In this document: positions 1 to 8,520 of the stretch, piece after piece
How the letters are laid out: every line of letters starts with the position of its first letter
How positions within the stretch are numbered: the stretch's first letter is position 1
DNA from: CAYGOC01 sp964351495
GTDB lineage: Bacteria > Chlamydiota > Chlamydiia > Chlamydiales > SM23-39
Direction: 5' to 3'
Assembly (NCBI GenBank): GCA_964351495.1
Contig: CAYGOC010000005.1
Span: 1-64,000, forward strand
Length of the DNA: 64,000 nt
Translations under genes and position numbers: made by a program
Notes under the pieces: model-generated
The model's database searches: none
Told to the model about the DNA's origin: nothing
What the model saw: only the letters and a program-made list of their open reading frames with translations

Positions 1-1
1 G

Positions 2-2620
2 ATAGTTAACCCTCCTCCTTCTGTTTTTGAAATCTATCAAAAAGTTTTTTCTCTTTTTTCTTCTCTTTCAGAAAAAGAGACTTCTCTTTTCCAAGAAACG
101 GGTAGAAAAGACTTTGAAATAGCACGTGTGTTTTATAAAAAAACCGGTTTTTCCATAGAGGATTTAGAAAAAGAGTGGGGTTTTATAGAAAGTTTTTTTA
201 AAAAAGCTCCCTCTTTTGAAGAGTTTACAAAGCTGCTTTCTTTATCTCCTTCTCTAATGCGGTTTTTGCATCCCAATAATAAAAAAAAGAGCAAAAAAAC
301 TTTTTCTTTAGAAGAACTTTCTTCCTATTCTTGTTTTTATTGGTTAGAAAAAAACCTGTATCCTTTGTTAGAAGAAGCGCTTCTTTTTAGTAGATCTTTT
401 AAAAGACTGGCGTATCTTTTTCGTCCTTTTTACCTTTCTTTAATTGAGGAAGGATCTCTTTTTTCTTTTTCTGAAATTATGAAAAACATGGAAAAAGCCC
501 TTCTATTTCCTGAATTTTCTAAAAAGGTACGGGAAAAGTTTGCAGCCTCTATTGTAGATGAATTTCAAGATACAGATCCTATTCAGTGGAAAATCCTTTC
601 TCACCTTTTTGATTTATGCCCCATACTATATTTAGTAGGGGATCCTAAACAGTCTATTTATGGATTTAGAAAAGCAGATATTTACACCTACCTACAAGCT
701 AAAAATAGGATAGGTCTTTCTTTATATCTAGACACAAACTACAGGAGCTCAGAGGGGTTAGTAGCGGCGCTAAACCATCTTTTTGGAAAAGTATCTGAAA
801 ATAAATGGATCGCACTTCCCAGACAAAAAGACTTTTTACCCTACCATCCTGTAAAAAGTGGCTCTTTACTTCCCAAAACGGAGGAAACTCCTCTTTGTTT
901 TTTTGTCTTTGATAAGGAAAAAAATGAGGACGTAAAAGAAAAAGAAATAGAAACGCTATTTTTCTTTCCTTTTTTAGCTAAGACTATCGAAACCTATAAA
1001 GATTCCTCTAACAAGATCGCTATTTTAGTAAAAGATCGTTTTCAAGGAAAAGCTATTCAAAAATATCTTCGAGAAAGGGGGATTTTCTTTTCTATAAAAT
1101 CGAGCGAATCTTTAGGAAAGACAGCTGCTTTTTCTTCTTTAAAACTCTTTTTTGAAGCGATATTTTCTCTTTCTTTTACTTCCATACAAACAGCCCTTTT
1201 AACTCCTTTTTGTGGTTGGCATTTTTCTGATTTAGAAAAAGAAAAAATCCCTTATGAAATTTTTTTTCTCTTAAAAGAAAATATGGAAAAGGGTCTTCCT
1301 TTTTTTTTCGACAGTTTCTTACAAGCCACTCTTTCTTTACAAAAAAAGAGCGTAGAAGAGCTCTCTTTTTTGCAAAAAGGGGAATTTTATGAAGATCTAT
1401 TTCAAATCATAGATCTACTTCTGTTTTCTTTAGGAAAAGAAAAGATTACAAAAGAGATTCTTTTTTCTTTTCTAGAAAAAGTAGAAGAGGAAATAGAAAG
1501 CTCTTCTAAAGAAAAAAGAAAACTTGCAGGCTCTGCACAAAATGTCATTATGACTATGCATATGAGTAAAGGACTTGAGTTTGATATTGTCTTCGCTTTG
1601 GGATTGGCTTCTAAGATGGGGAAAAAAGATCCCCTTTTAGAAGAAGAAGAAATAGAAGAGCTAGATGCAGAAAAACTACGCCAATTTTATGTTGCGGTAA
1701 CAAGAGCGAAAAAACAGGTTTTTATTCCTTATATTTTAGATTCAGAAAAAAAACTACTTCCCGGAAAAAGCTCCCCCATAGACCTTTTTTTCTCCTATCT
1801 TTTTTATCAAAAACCTTATGAGAATATAAGTAAAAATCTTTGGGAAGAGAAGATAGAAAAACAGTTTTCCACCGTCTATGTATCCTCTATGAGGATTCCT
1901 AAAAAAAGTCTCCTAGAAAAAGAAAAACCGGAAAGAGAAAAAACACCTCTTCTCCCTTTTTATAAACAAGGAAACACTCTTTTCTCTTTTTCTTCTTTAG
2001 CGCAAGGGTCTAACTTGCCTAAAGAATTAAAAGAGCCCTTTTTGTTTCCCAGAGGGCCTTCTTTAGGAGATTTTATGCACCAACTTCTACAAAAAATGGT
2101 AGAGAGCCAAGATATCCATATCATCCGAAAAAGAATTACAGAAAGTGAATATGCTCCTTTTGCAGACTCTCTTATATGGATTATACAAAAAGCTTTTTCT
2201 ACCTCTTTGCTTAGTCATTCTTTCTCTCTTTTACAAGTGCCAAAAGAGCAAATATGGGCTGAAATTCCTTTTTTCTTCTCTCATAGCACAGAAAAAAAGA
2301 TGCAAGGATTTATCGATCTTTTCTTTTTTTTTGAGGGAAAATACTATCTTTTGGACTGGAAGACAAATGACTTAGGAAATAAAAAAGAAAACTACCAAAA
2401 AGAAGCTTTAGAAGAAGAGATGTTACGAGAAGATTATTTTTTTCAAGCCTCTCTTTACAGGGAAGCTTTAGAGCACTTTTTTTCTACACAGAAAGGACTT
2501 GCTCCTCTTCAGTTTGGGGGTATGTTTTATCTATTTTTAAGAGGACTTTTTTTTGAAGAGGGAATCTACCATTTTTTTCCTGATACCCAAATAGCAAAAA
2601 ACCGTTTTAAGGAGATTTAA
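2..2620 (+). CDS. recB: RecB, exodeoxyribonuclease V beta subunit (5' end outside window)
   Basis: ATP-dependent helicase-nuclease subunit of RecBCD, which processes double-strand breaks for RecA. The reading frame is open to the first base of the window, so the start and the Walker A region lie upstream; the first in-window start-like codon (GTG at 128) is not the true start. Counting from 128, UvrD/Rep-type motifs appear in order: DEFQDTDP (about 142), VGDPKQSIYGFRKAD (about 170), MHMSKGLEFD (about 477) and FYVAVTRAKK (about 520). The C-terminal nuclease follows, with GDFMHQLLQKM, then GFIDLFFFF and DWKTN (about 730-747) as the acidic/DxK centre. RecD begins one base after the stop, so the two are surely co-transcribed. 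The helicase and nuclease motifs together make RecB more likely than UvrD. Confidence 0.93.
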   Translation: MVNPPPSVFEIYQKVFSLFSSLSEKETSLFQETGRKDFEIARVFYKKTGFSIEDLEKEWGFIESFFKKAPSFEEFTKLLSLSPSLMRFLHPNNKKKSKKTFSLEELSSYSCFYWLEKNLYPLLEEALLFSRSFKRLAYLFRPFYLSLIEEGSLFSFSEIMKNMEKALLFPEFSKKVREKFAASIVDEFQDTDPIQWKILSHLFDLCPILYLVGDPKQSIYGFRKADIYTYLQAKNRIGLSLYLDTNYRSSEGLVAALNHLFGKVSENKWIALPRQKDFLPYHPVKSGSLLPKTEETPLCFFVFDKEKNEDVKEKEIETLFFFPFLAKTIETYKDSSNKIAILVKDRFQGKAIQKYLRERGIFFSIKSSESLGKTAAFSSLKLFFEAIFSLSFTSIQTALLTPFCGWHFSDLEKEKIPYEIFFLLKENMEKGLPFFFDSFLQATLSLQKKSVEELSFLQKGEFYEDLFQIIDLLLFSLGKEKITKEILFSFLEKVEEEIESSSKEKRKLAGSAQNVIMTMHMSKGLEFDIVFALGLASKMGKKDPLLEEEEIEELDAEKLRQFYVAVTRAKKQVFIPYILDSEKKLLPGKSSPIDLFFSYLFYQKPYENISKNLWEEKIEKQFSTVYVSSMRIPKKSLLEKEKPEREKTPLLPFYKQGNTLFSFSSLAQGSNLPKELKEPFLFPRGPSLGDFMHQLLQKMVESQDIHIIRKRITESEYAPFADSLIWIIQKAFSTSLLSHSFSLLQVPKEQIWAEIPFFFSHSTEKKMQGFIDLFFFFEGKYYLLDWKTNDLGNKKENYQKEALEEEMLREDYFFQASLYREALEHFFSTQKGLAPLQFGGMFYLFLRGLFFEEGIYHFFPDTQIAKNRFKEI

Positions 2621-2621
2621 A

Positions 2622-4280
2622 ATGTCTTTTTTGCCGAACTTTACTCTTTGGCCCCTTTTGCAAAAAGGAAAGGAACAGGGAATTTTTTCTTCTTTTGATC
2701 TTTTTTTTGCCAAAACTTATGTAAAGCCGCTTTACACAGAAGAAAAAACGGCCTTTTGTCTTGCATATCTTATGTCTATTTTTCGAAAAGGGCACCTTTG
2801 TATTCAGATAAAAGAGTCTGGTTTTTCTCCTGCTTTAGATCCGGCTTTACAAGAGATTCTTTCTGAAGAAGAGATAAAAAAGGCATTTTTCTCTCTTCCC
2901 TCTGATCTTGTAGAAAAAGTAGACAAGGAGACCTTGTTTCCCCAAAAACCCTTATGTTTCTATAAAAATGGGTTTTATCTACAAAAAGCCTGGGTTTATG
3001 AAATCCAGATTCAAAAAAACCTAGAAAGGATCCTTTCTTTTTCTGTAAAACCTCTTTCCACTTCCATAGAAAGCTCTCTTTTTCCCTCCCAGAAAAAAGC
3101 GCTAGAAACTGTATTTTCTTCTCCTATAACTTTTATTACAGGGGGACCGGGAACTGGAAAAACACATACGGCAGCTTCCCTTTTAAAAAGTTATAAAGAA
3201 GCCTATCCTGAAAGTATCGTGGCTGTATCGGCTCCAACGGGAAAAGCTACTTTCCACTTGCAAGAGAAGCTCTCTTTTTTAGAAGAAATTTCTAATTTTT
3301 CTATTTTGACTCTACATTCTCTTTTACAGATTTACCCGGGAAAAACACCCAGTTTTTCTACGTCCCCTCTTATTTATGATCTGATCTTAATTGATGAAGC
3401 TTCTATGATAGATGCGAAATTAATGGCTTTTCTTTTATCTAGGGTAAAAAAAAATAGTCGCTTAATTTTGATGGGGGATCCTAACCAATTACCTCCAGTA
3501 GAAGCCGGTTCTTTTTTTTCTGATTTTTGTAAAAGGTTTCCTTCTTTAAATAAGGAGTTAGATGTCGCTGTCCGTTTTGAAAAAGAGGATTTAGCTATTT
3601 TTGCTAAGGCTGTCTTAGAAAAAGAGACAGAAAAAACTCTTACTCTTTTACAAAACTCTTCTTCTCTAGCTCAATTTACATGGCCTTACACCTTCCCTTT
3701 CCCCCAAGAGTTTCTTTCTTATATAACCCCCTTTTATTATTTTTGTTCTAAAACTCCTTTTGATAAGAAGGCGCTTTTTTCCAAGAAAGATCGATTCCAA
3801 ATTTTATCTCCTTTAAGAAGAGGGCTCTGGGGAACAGAAAACATAAACCAAGTTTTATTAGAGAATTTTTACAACCAAGTTCCCCTTTTTTCTTTTTGGG
3901 CAGCACCTATTTTACTTACCCAAAATCTTCCTCAAAAAAATCTATTTAATGGAATGAAAGGGTTTTTTATAGGAAGAAAAAAAGAGAAAAAACTCTCTTT
4001 AGAAGGGGAGATAGTTTTGAGTCAAAAAGGGGAGTTTGTTTCTTTTCCTCACAGATCTATTCCGTACGCCTTTTCTTATATTCTATCGGTACATAAAAGC
4101 CAGGGAAGTGAATACGAAGAAGTCCTTCTCATCCTTCCTGAAAAAAGCACATTTTCCGGGAAAGAAATATTTTACACAGCTTCTACTAGAGCCAAAAAAA
4201 AGCTGAGCATCTGGGGTAATTCTTCGCAGATACTCAGCTTGAACACGAATTCTTTAGAAAAAATCTCTAGCTTATCTTAA
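2622..4280 (+). CDS. recD: RecD, exodeoxyribonuclease V alpha subunit
   Basis: 5'-3' helicase subunit of RecBCD, superfamily 1B. It has 552 residues, slightly short for the family. Walker A GGPGTGKTHTAASLL is near residue 173, Walker B LILIDEASMID near 255, motif III GDPNQLPPVEAGS near 285, and the C-terminal VHKSQGSEYEE and TRAKKK motifs near 490 and 522. The ATG sits one base after the recB stop with a GGAG ribosome-binding site inside the recB tail. The last bases overlap the convergent rpsT end, and the 3' coding region contains a hairpin that appears to terminate rpsT. Its position directly after recB argues for the RecBCD subunit rather than a stand-alone RecD2. Confidence 0.92.
   Translation: MSFLPNFTLWPLLQKGKEQGIFSSFDLFFAKTYVKPLYTEEKTAFCLAYLMSIFRKGHLCIQIKESGFSPALDPALQEILSEEEIKKAFFSLPSDLVEKVDKETLFPQKPLCFYKNGFYLQKAWVYEIQIQKNLERILSFSVKPLSTSIESSLFPSQKKALETVFSSPITFITGGPGTGKTHTAASLLKSYKEAYPESIVAVSAPTGKATFHLQEKLSFLEEISNFSILTLHSLLQIYPGKTPSFSTSPLIYDLILIDEASMIDAKLMAFLLSRVKKNSRLILMGDPNQLPPVEAGSFFSDFCKRFPSLNKELDVAVRFEKEDLAIFAKAVLEKETEKTLTLLQNSSSLAQFTWPYTFPFPQEFLSYITPFYYFCSKTPFDKKALFSKKDRFQILSPLRRGLWGTENINQVLLENFYNQVPLFSFWAAPILLTQNLPQKNLFNGMKGFFIGRKKEKKLSLEGEIVLSQKGEFVSFPHRSIPYAFSYILSVHKSQGSEYEEVLLILPEKSTFSGKEIFYTASTRAKKKLSIWGNSSQILSLNTNSLEKISSLS
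4194..4240 (-). terminator. Rho-independent terminator of rpsT inside recD coding sequence
   Basis: Arms at 4200-4213 and 4227-4240 pair over 14 positions with one mismatch around a 13-base loop. Read on the minus strand, the stem is followed by eight T residues (A-run 4194-4201 on the plus strand). It lies about 40 bases downstream of the rpsT stop, so it fits as the rpsT terminator although it is fully inside recD codons. Confidence 0.7.
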
Positions 4281-4528
4281 GAAAGGGCAGCTAAACGAGA
4301 CTTTAAACGGGCTGCTTTATTTTGTTTAATCACCCCTTTTTTAACTCCCTTGTCTAAAAGGGAATAAATACCGGGCAAATCTTCTTTTTTTTCTTTAAAA
4401 GTACGAAGCGTCGTCCTAATCTCTGATTTAACGGCCTTGTTTCTTTCTTTTTTCTTATTGTGTTGGATTTCTCTTTTTAAAGCAGAAGCTCTTTTAGGCT
4501 TCTTTTTTTTCTCTTCTTGTTCTGCCAT
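4277..4528 (-). CDS. rpsT: 30S ribosomal protein S20
   Basis: Small-subunit 16S-rRNA-binding protein of 83 residues, the usual size for bS20. The lysine-rich N-terminus with RASALKREIQHNKKKERNKAVKSE is cut here to its family hallmarks: the ALKR..R.N..R/K...KS motif, then IKQNKAARLKSRLAAL at the C-terminus (KG.I.kN.AaR.KSrL). The ATG at 4528 gives a full-length protein. It runs convergently with recD and overlaps its stop codon by four bases. Proximity to rpoD matches the arrangement known from Chlamydiaceae, where rpsT and the major sigma factor gene are near neighbours. Confidence 0.95.
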   Translation of the reverse strand: MAEQEEKKKKPKRASALKREIQHNKKKERNKAVKSEIRTTLRTFKEKKEDLPGIYSLLDKGVKKGVIKQNKAARLKSRLAALS

Positions 4529-4644
4529 TGTTCCTCAATTTTTTTTTGAATATGGTGTCGTTTTTTCTTTTGCTGGTTGAATTATACAAGAAAGCTGCCG
4601 TATATTACAACCATTCCTATAAGCTAATAGAGATAGGTAAAGCT

Positions 4645-5097
4645 ATGGATCGTTTAAAAAATCCCTTTTTCGCCCTTGTTTTGGCCTCCTTTTTAGTCTC
4701 TTTTTTCCTTTCTGTCAATTTGGGGTATAAGCTTTATCAGTATTTTGACCTTTCAAAAGAAACAAGGGCCCAGATTCTTTCTTGGGAAATTCGAAAAAAA
4801 TCAAAAAATCTCTATCAAGTAGGGGTCCACTATCGATACCAAACCCCCAAAGGGGTTTTTGAGAGCTTTTCTTTAGTAGCTTCTTCCTACCCAAACAAAC
4901 AAGCAGCCATAAACTCCCTAACCAACTTAAAAAAAGAGAGTTACACCGCATTTTACACCCCCGGATCTCCTGAAAATTCTTGTTTAGACCGTATTTTTCC
5001 TTATAATTTCTTCTTTCGATGGCTCCTCTCTCTAGTTTTGTTGATTTATTTTTTCAGCCTCTTTCTTAAAAAAAGCAAAAAACAACTTGAAGTTTAA
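4645..5097 (+). CDS. Small membrane protein with two transmembrane segments, unknown function
   Basis: Predicted 150-residue protein starting at ATG 4645. Hydrophobic helices at about residues 6-26 (FFALVLASFLVSFFLSVNLG) and 128-146 flank a soluble segment rich in Tyr, Lys and Ser that should form an extracytoplasmic loop. This two-helix, one-loop layout resembles DUF3592-type proteins, but no diagnostic motif is visible. The frame is open upstream to an ATG at 4528, but that extension would start inside the rpsT start codon and runs over the presumptive rpsT promoter, so the internal ATG is preferred. It sits in the rpsT-rpoD interval and reads toward rpoD. Confidence 0.6.
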   Translation: MDRLKNPFFALVLASFLVSFFLSVNLGYKLYQYFDLSKETRAQILSWEIRKKSKNLYQVGVHYRYQTPKGVFESFSLVASSYPNKQAAINSLTNLKKESYTAFYTPGSPENSCLDRIFPYNFFFRWLLSLVLLIYFFSLFLKKSKKQLEV

Positions 5098-5148
5098 TTG
5101 TTTTTGTTTTAAAATAGTTACTTTAATAAACTAAAGTGATTTATTTTT

Positions 5149-5532
5149 ATGGATCTAGCTTATTATTCAAATTCAAAAGCTTTTAGCGAGTCTTTTACTG
5201 CTTATGACCCCAAACTTACCCAATTTTATTCCATAAAAGGAAGGCTTCAGTGCTTTTTTTCTCTTTGTAAAAAGCTTTTTATTCTACCTTTTGCTCTTGT
5301 AACAAAAACAGTAAAAACCACCTTTCGTATTCTTGGCTTTTTTCTAGCTGTGGTAGCTCTGTTTTTCACAATAGGAAAAAGTACTTCTATTCGTAGATTT
5401 TTGGAAAAAAGAACGCACAGACTTGCCTCTGATCTTGTGGACTGGATACTCTATCCACTAGCGGTGCTTACCTGTGTTATAAGACACCTTTTAGCCGCTA
5501 CTGTTCACCCAAAAATTGAACATACTTTCTAA
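5149..5532 (+). CDS. Putative membrane protein, probably truncated by an in-frame stop
   Basis: 127 residues with a central hydrophobic stretch (about residues 60-78, ILGFFLAVVALFFTIGK) and a second weaker one near 97-115. The N-terminal 40 residues look soluble. I do not recognise the family. The TAA at 5530-5532 is followed in the same frame by 70 further sense codons ending at TGA 5743-5745, which overlaps the rpoD ATG. The ancestral gene was therefore probably about 198 codons and translationally coupled to rpoD. Whether the present protein is functional is unknown. Confidence 0.55.
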   Translation: MDLAYYSNSKAFSESFTAYDPKLTQFYSIKGRLQCFFSLCKKLFILPFALVTKTVKTTFRILGFFLAVVALFFTIGKSTSIRRFLEKRTHRLASDLVDWILYPLAVLTCVIRHLLAATVHPKIEHTF

Positions 5533-5745
5533 GAAATCTTAAAGAAAAAATTTGTTTCTATTTCGGAAGAGTTTTCTCTTTCTTATCGACAAAAAGCGAA
5601 TAAGCTTTATAATGAATATCTGCTTGTAGGTAGGATAGGGAAAATAAAACTCTTTTTTAATAAAGCATTTTGTATAAAATCTTCCCTTTTTTTAGCACAA
5701 AACCAGCTTAACCCTTTAAAGGTTTCTTTAGAAGATATCTCATGA
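5533..5745 (+). pseudogene. In-frame continuation downstream of the TAA at 5530, up to the rpoD start
   Basis: Seventy codons without a stop, in the frame of the preceding gene and without a convincing start codon or ribosome-binding site of their own. The encoded residues (Phe-, Lys-, Leu-, Ser-rich, for example KKKFVSISEEFSLSYRQKAN) resemble real proteins of this genome. The TGA at 5743-5745 forms an ATGA overlap with rpoD, a typical coupled junction. Either the upstream gene suffered a nonsense mutation or the stop is read through. Confidence 0.5.
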
Positions 5746-7403
5746 ATCAACAACAAAGCTCTCAGTTTAATCCACAACAACAACAAAAAATAGAAGAACT
5801 CGTAGCTATCGCCAAAGATCAAGGATACATCACCTACGAAGAGATTAATGAAATCCTTCCCATGACCTTTGACTCTCCGGAGCAAATAGATCATGTACTT
5901 ATTTTCTTAAGTGGAATGGATATTCAGATCTTAAACCAAACGGAAGTAGACAGACAAAAAGAGAGAAAGAAAGAAGCCAAAGAATTAGAAGGTCTTCCTA
6001 AGCGCTCCGAAGGGGCTTCTGACGATCCGGTTCGGATGTATTTAAAAGAGATGGGATCGGTACCTCTTTTAACTAGAGAGGAAGAGGTCGAAATATCAAA
6101 AAGAATTGAAAAAGCCCAAATACAAGTAGAAAGAATTATCCTTCGTTTTCGCTATTCTACAAGAGAAGCCATCGCGATTTCTCGTTATTTGATCTCTGGT
6201 AAAGAGCGTTTTGATAAGATTGTTTCTGAAAAAGAGATAACAGACAAAGCTAAATACATGAAGCTCTCACCAAAACTGCTAGCGCGAATGCAGGGCTTGG
6301 ATAAAAGCTTTGAAGAGCTTTTAATAGCCTCTAAAGATCCCAAGATATCTGCTAAAAAACTTTCTTCTAACTTAGAAGATTTGGAAAAAGTACGCATAAA
6401 GGCTCAAGCCTATTTGAGAAGATTTGCAGGAAAACACAATGTAGTAGAAGATTTTTCAGAGGTTATCCTCTCTTCCTACGATCGTTTTTTAGCGCTTGAA
6501 AAAGAAATTCGAGAATTAACTCCTAGAGCAGAAAAAAACAAATTTGCTGCAGCAAAATTACGTGCTGCCAAAAGAAAACTTTTCAAACGAGAGATTGCTG
6601 CAGGAAGAAGTTTAGACGACTTCAAAAAAGATGTAAAAATGATGGAAAGATCGCTAGATAAAAGCCAAGAAGCCAAAAGAGAGATGGATGAGTCTAACTT
6701 GCGGCTTGTTATTTCTATCGCAAAAAAATATACCAACCGGGGTCTTTCCTTTTTAGATTTAATTCAAGAAGGAAACATGGGGCTTATGAAGGCAGTAGAA
6801 AAGTTTGAGTACCGAAGAGGGTATAAGTTTTCTACCTATGCTACTTGGTGGATTCGTCAAGCGGTCACAAGAGCCATAGCAGATCAAGCCAGAACGATCC
6901 GAATTCCAGTTCATATGATTGAAACAATTAACAAGGTTCTTCGAGGGGCAAAAAAGCTCATGATGGAAACGGGAAAGGAGCCTTCTCCTGAGGAACTTGC
7001 AAGAGAGCTCGGCCTTACTCCTGAAAAAATCCGGGAAATTTATAAAATAGCCCAACATCCTATCTCCCTACAAGCGGAAGTGGGGGAGGGAGAGTCTCAG
7101 TTTGGAGATTTCTTAGAAGACACCTCAACTGAATCTCCTGCAGAGGCCACCGGGTATTCAATTTTAAAAGATAAGATTAATGAAGTTTTATCTACTTTAA
7201 CTGAAAGAGAGAGGACTGTTTTAATCGAAAGATTCGGTCTTTTAGATGGAAAGCCCAAAACCTTGGAAGAGGTGGGAATTCGTTTTAAAGTTACAAGAGA
7301 ACGGGTGCGGCAAATTGAAGCAAAAGCGCTTCGCAAGATGCGTCACCCAACCCGTTCTAAACAGCTCCAAGCCTTTTTGGATCTTATCGAAGTAGAAGCT
7401 TAA
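5742..7403 (+). CDS. rpoD: RNA polymerase primary sigma factor (sigma-66 type)
   Basis: 553-residue sigma-70 family factor that directs RNA polymerase to housekeeping promoters. The N-terminal region 1.1 is glutamine-rich at its start (MNQQQSSQFNPQQQQK). Region 1.2 begins near residue 92 (DPVRMYLKEMG). Region 2 lies at about 316-400 with NLRLVISIAKKYTNRGLSF and FSTYATWWIRQAVTRAI, the -10 recognition and melting part. Region 3 follows (EPSPEELARELGL), then region 4 from about 484 with LTERERTVLIERFGL and the helix-turn-helix TLEEVGIRFKVTRERVRQIE for the -35 box. Length is close to the chlamydial sigma-66. The start overlaps the end of the preceding open frame (ATGA). tRNA-Pro follows six bases after the stop. 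Confidence 0.97.
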   Translation: MNQQQSSQFNPQQQQKIEELVAIAKDQGYITYEEINEILPMTFDSPEQIDHVLIFLSGMDIQILNQTEVDRQKERKKEAKELEGLPKRSEGASDDPVRMYLKEMGSVPLLTREEEVEISKRIEKAQIQVERIILRFRYSTREAIAISRYLISGKERFDKIVSEKEITDKAKYMKLSPKLLARMQGLDKSFEELLIASKDPKISAKKLSSNLEDLEKVRIKAQAYLRRFAGKHNVVEDFSEVILSSYDRFLALEKEIRELTPRAEKNKFAAAKLRAAKRKLFKREIAAGRSLDDFKKDVKMMERSLDKSQEAKREMDESNLRLVISIAKKYTNRGLSFLDLIQEGNMGLMKAVEKFEYRRGYKFSTYATWWIRQAVTRAIADQARTIRIPVHMIETINKVLRGAKKLMMETGKEPSPEELARELGLTPEKIREIYKIAQHPISLQAEVGEGESQFGDFLEDTSTESPAEATGYSILKDKINEVLSTLTERERTVLIERFGLLDGKPKTLEEVGIRFKVTRERVRQIEAKALRKMRHPTRSKQLQAFLDLIEVEA

Positions 7404-7408
7404 ACTTT

Positions 7409-7483
7409 CTGGGTGTGGCGCAGCTTGGATAGCGCACTTGCATGGGGTGCAAGGGGTCGTAGGTTCAAATCCTATCACCCAGA
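7409..7483 (+). tRNA. tRNA-Pro (anticodon GGG)
   Basis: A full cloverleaf can be folded by hand. The acceptor is CTGGGTG/CACCCAG (7 bp), the D stem GCGC/GCGC, the anticodon stem CTTGC/GCAAG with loop ATGGGGT giving anticodon GGG, and the T stem GTAGG/CCTAT with loop TTCAAAT. The discriminator is A73. C1:G72 with A73 and G37 after the anticodon are the usual proline identity features. CCA is not encoded and a run of seven T follows. Its 3' part is duplicated at 8521-8575, making it the likely integration target of the dinD element. Confidence 0.95.
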
Positions 7484-7490
7484 TTTTTTT
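7436..7490 (+). repeat. Putative attachment site copy 1 (3' part of tRNA-Pro plus T-run)
   Basis: These 55 bases, from the anticodon stem through the 3' end of tRNA-Pro and its T-run, recur at 8521-8575 with 52 of 55 identities. This copy is the functional one because it completes the tRNA cloverleaf. Confidence 0.8.
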
Positions 7491-7515
7491 ATTCAGAAAG
7501 TTATAATTAAATTCA

Positions 7516-8388
7516 CTAAATTGTAGGTGGCTGCAATCCCGAATCCTTATCATCAAGAATCAGCTTTGGCTTAGTTTTTTTTAAACGTTTTTCTATTTTT
7601 TTGATGTGTTCAGCCGGAGGAATGTTTTCTGGAGCTGTACCACCAATTTTAGCAATGGCAGCGCGAACTTCTTTGCCTACTGTTTCATGAGCCTCTATAG
7701 CGTCTCGTTGGTTCTTGATGCCTTCACGTTTGAGCTTGTCTCGTGTTTGTGTCATCCGGAACAGATTAGCCGCCAACTCTGTTCTACCCATCCGATCCAT
7801 GAGTTGTTCTTTAGGGTCGATTCCTTTATAAGCTTTGATAGCATCAGATCCTAGCCCTCCGTAGAGCCCTTTATAACCTGCATCATGGAAGATCCCGAAC
7901 ATTTTATTTTGGACACCGGCATCGCGAGCAACACCGGAAAGCGCCTTAAAGTCTTGAGAAGCCTGTTTTCGCATCTCTAATCGCTCGAGATCGGCAAGAG
8001 CAGCATCTGTCAATTCTTGGCGGCGAGTTTGAATCGCGAAATACTTTTGAGCATTGGCAATTTCCGGCTTTCTGGGATCTCCATTTTGAGCAATAAGATA
8101 GCAAGCAAAACGAGAAAGATGATAATCATCAACGATTTGAGAAGAACCTTTGCCTCCGGAGATCGGTTTGCCGGCGCCGGCAAAGTGATGCTCAGGATCA
8201 TTTCCAGACTGCTTGCAAGACTCAATCGCTTTTTGGATAGCATTTTCGAATCGTCTCCACTGAGAATATCCGAGAGACGGCTGCAAACTTCTGGCGCTCC
8301 AATATTCAATCCCGTGTTGATTGACCTGCTTTAAATCTTCGAACGAGAGCTTGCTGGGAATCGGGGTATTATCATCGTCTTTTTCCAC
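7516..8388 (-). CDS. dinD: DinD, DNA-damage-inducible protein D
   Basis: 290-residue DinD-family protein. In E. coli DinD is LexA-controlled and interferes with RecA filament activity. Family hallmarks are clear: an N-terminal ANT/BRO-like part with FEDLKQVNQHGIEYWSAR and a Y..WR.F..A...A...C pattern, then LSRFACYLIAQNGDPRKPEI, YFAIQTRRQELTDA, GYKGLYGGLGSDAIK, MGRTELAANLFRMTQTRDKL and a C-terminal VGKEVRAAIAKIGGTAPENIP. The start is GTG 8388; the next in-frame stop upstream is at 8404-8406, so no longer start exists. No LexA-box-like palindrome was recognised upstream. It is the only cargo of the tRNA-Pro element. Whether it still acts on the RecA encoded at 11.3-12.3 kb is open. Confidence 0.93.
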   Translation of the reverse strand: MEKDDDNTPIPSKLSFEDLKQVNQHGIEYWSARSLQPSLGYSQWRRFENAIQKAIESCKQSGNDPEHHFAGAGKPISGGKGSSQIVDDYHLSRFACYLIAQNGDPRKPEIANAQKYFAIQTRRQELTDAALADLERLEMRKQASQDFKALSGVARDAGVQNKMFGIFHDAGYKGLYGGLGSDAIKAYKGIDPKEQLMDRMGRTELAANLFRMTQTRDKLKREGIKNQRDAIEAHETVGKEVRAAIAKIGGTAPENIPPAEHIKKIEKRLKKTKPKLILDDKDSGLQPPTI

Positions 8389-8520
8389 GTGAACTCTGAG
8401 TATTCATAAAATTCAATAGAGCATATTAGTAAAAAAGATTTTAAACAACCCTCATAAAATAAAAACAGGGAAGTTATGCAAAGTTTGTGATGCTGAATAA
8501 GACTGGATGATATGACGAAA

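Noticed and set aside
4528..4644. Longer N-terminus of the membrane protein at 4645
   Set aside because: It starts opposite the rpsT start codon and covers its upstream region; the internal ATG directly before the first membrane helix is a better start.
6476..7058. Minus-strand ORFs of 86 and 99 codons opposite rpoD
   Set aside because: They mirror conserved sigma-factor codons and resemble no protein; no initiation signals.
8017..8334. Plus-strand 105-codon ORF inside dinD
   Set aside because: It is a shadow of a clearly conserved DinD on the other strand, with no ribosome-binding site.
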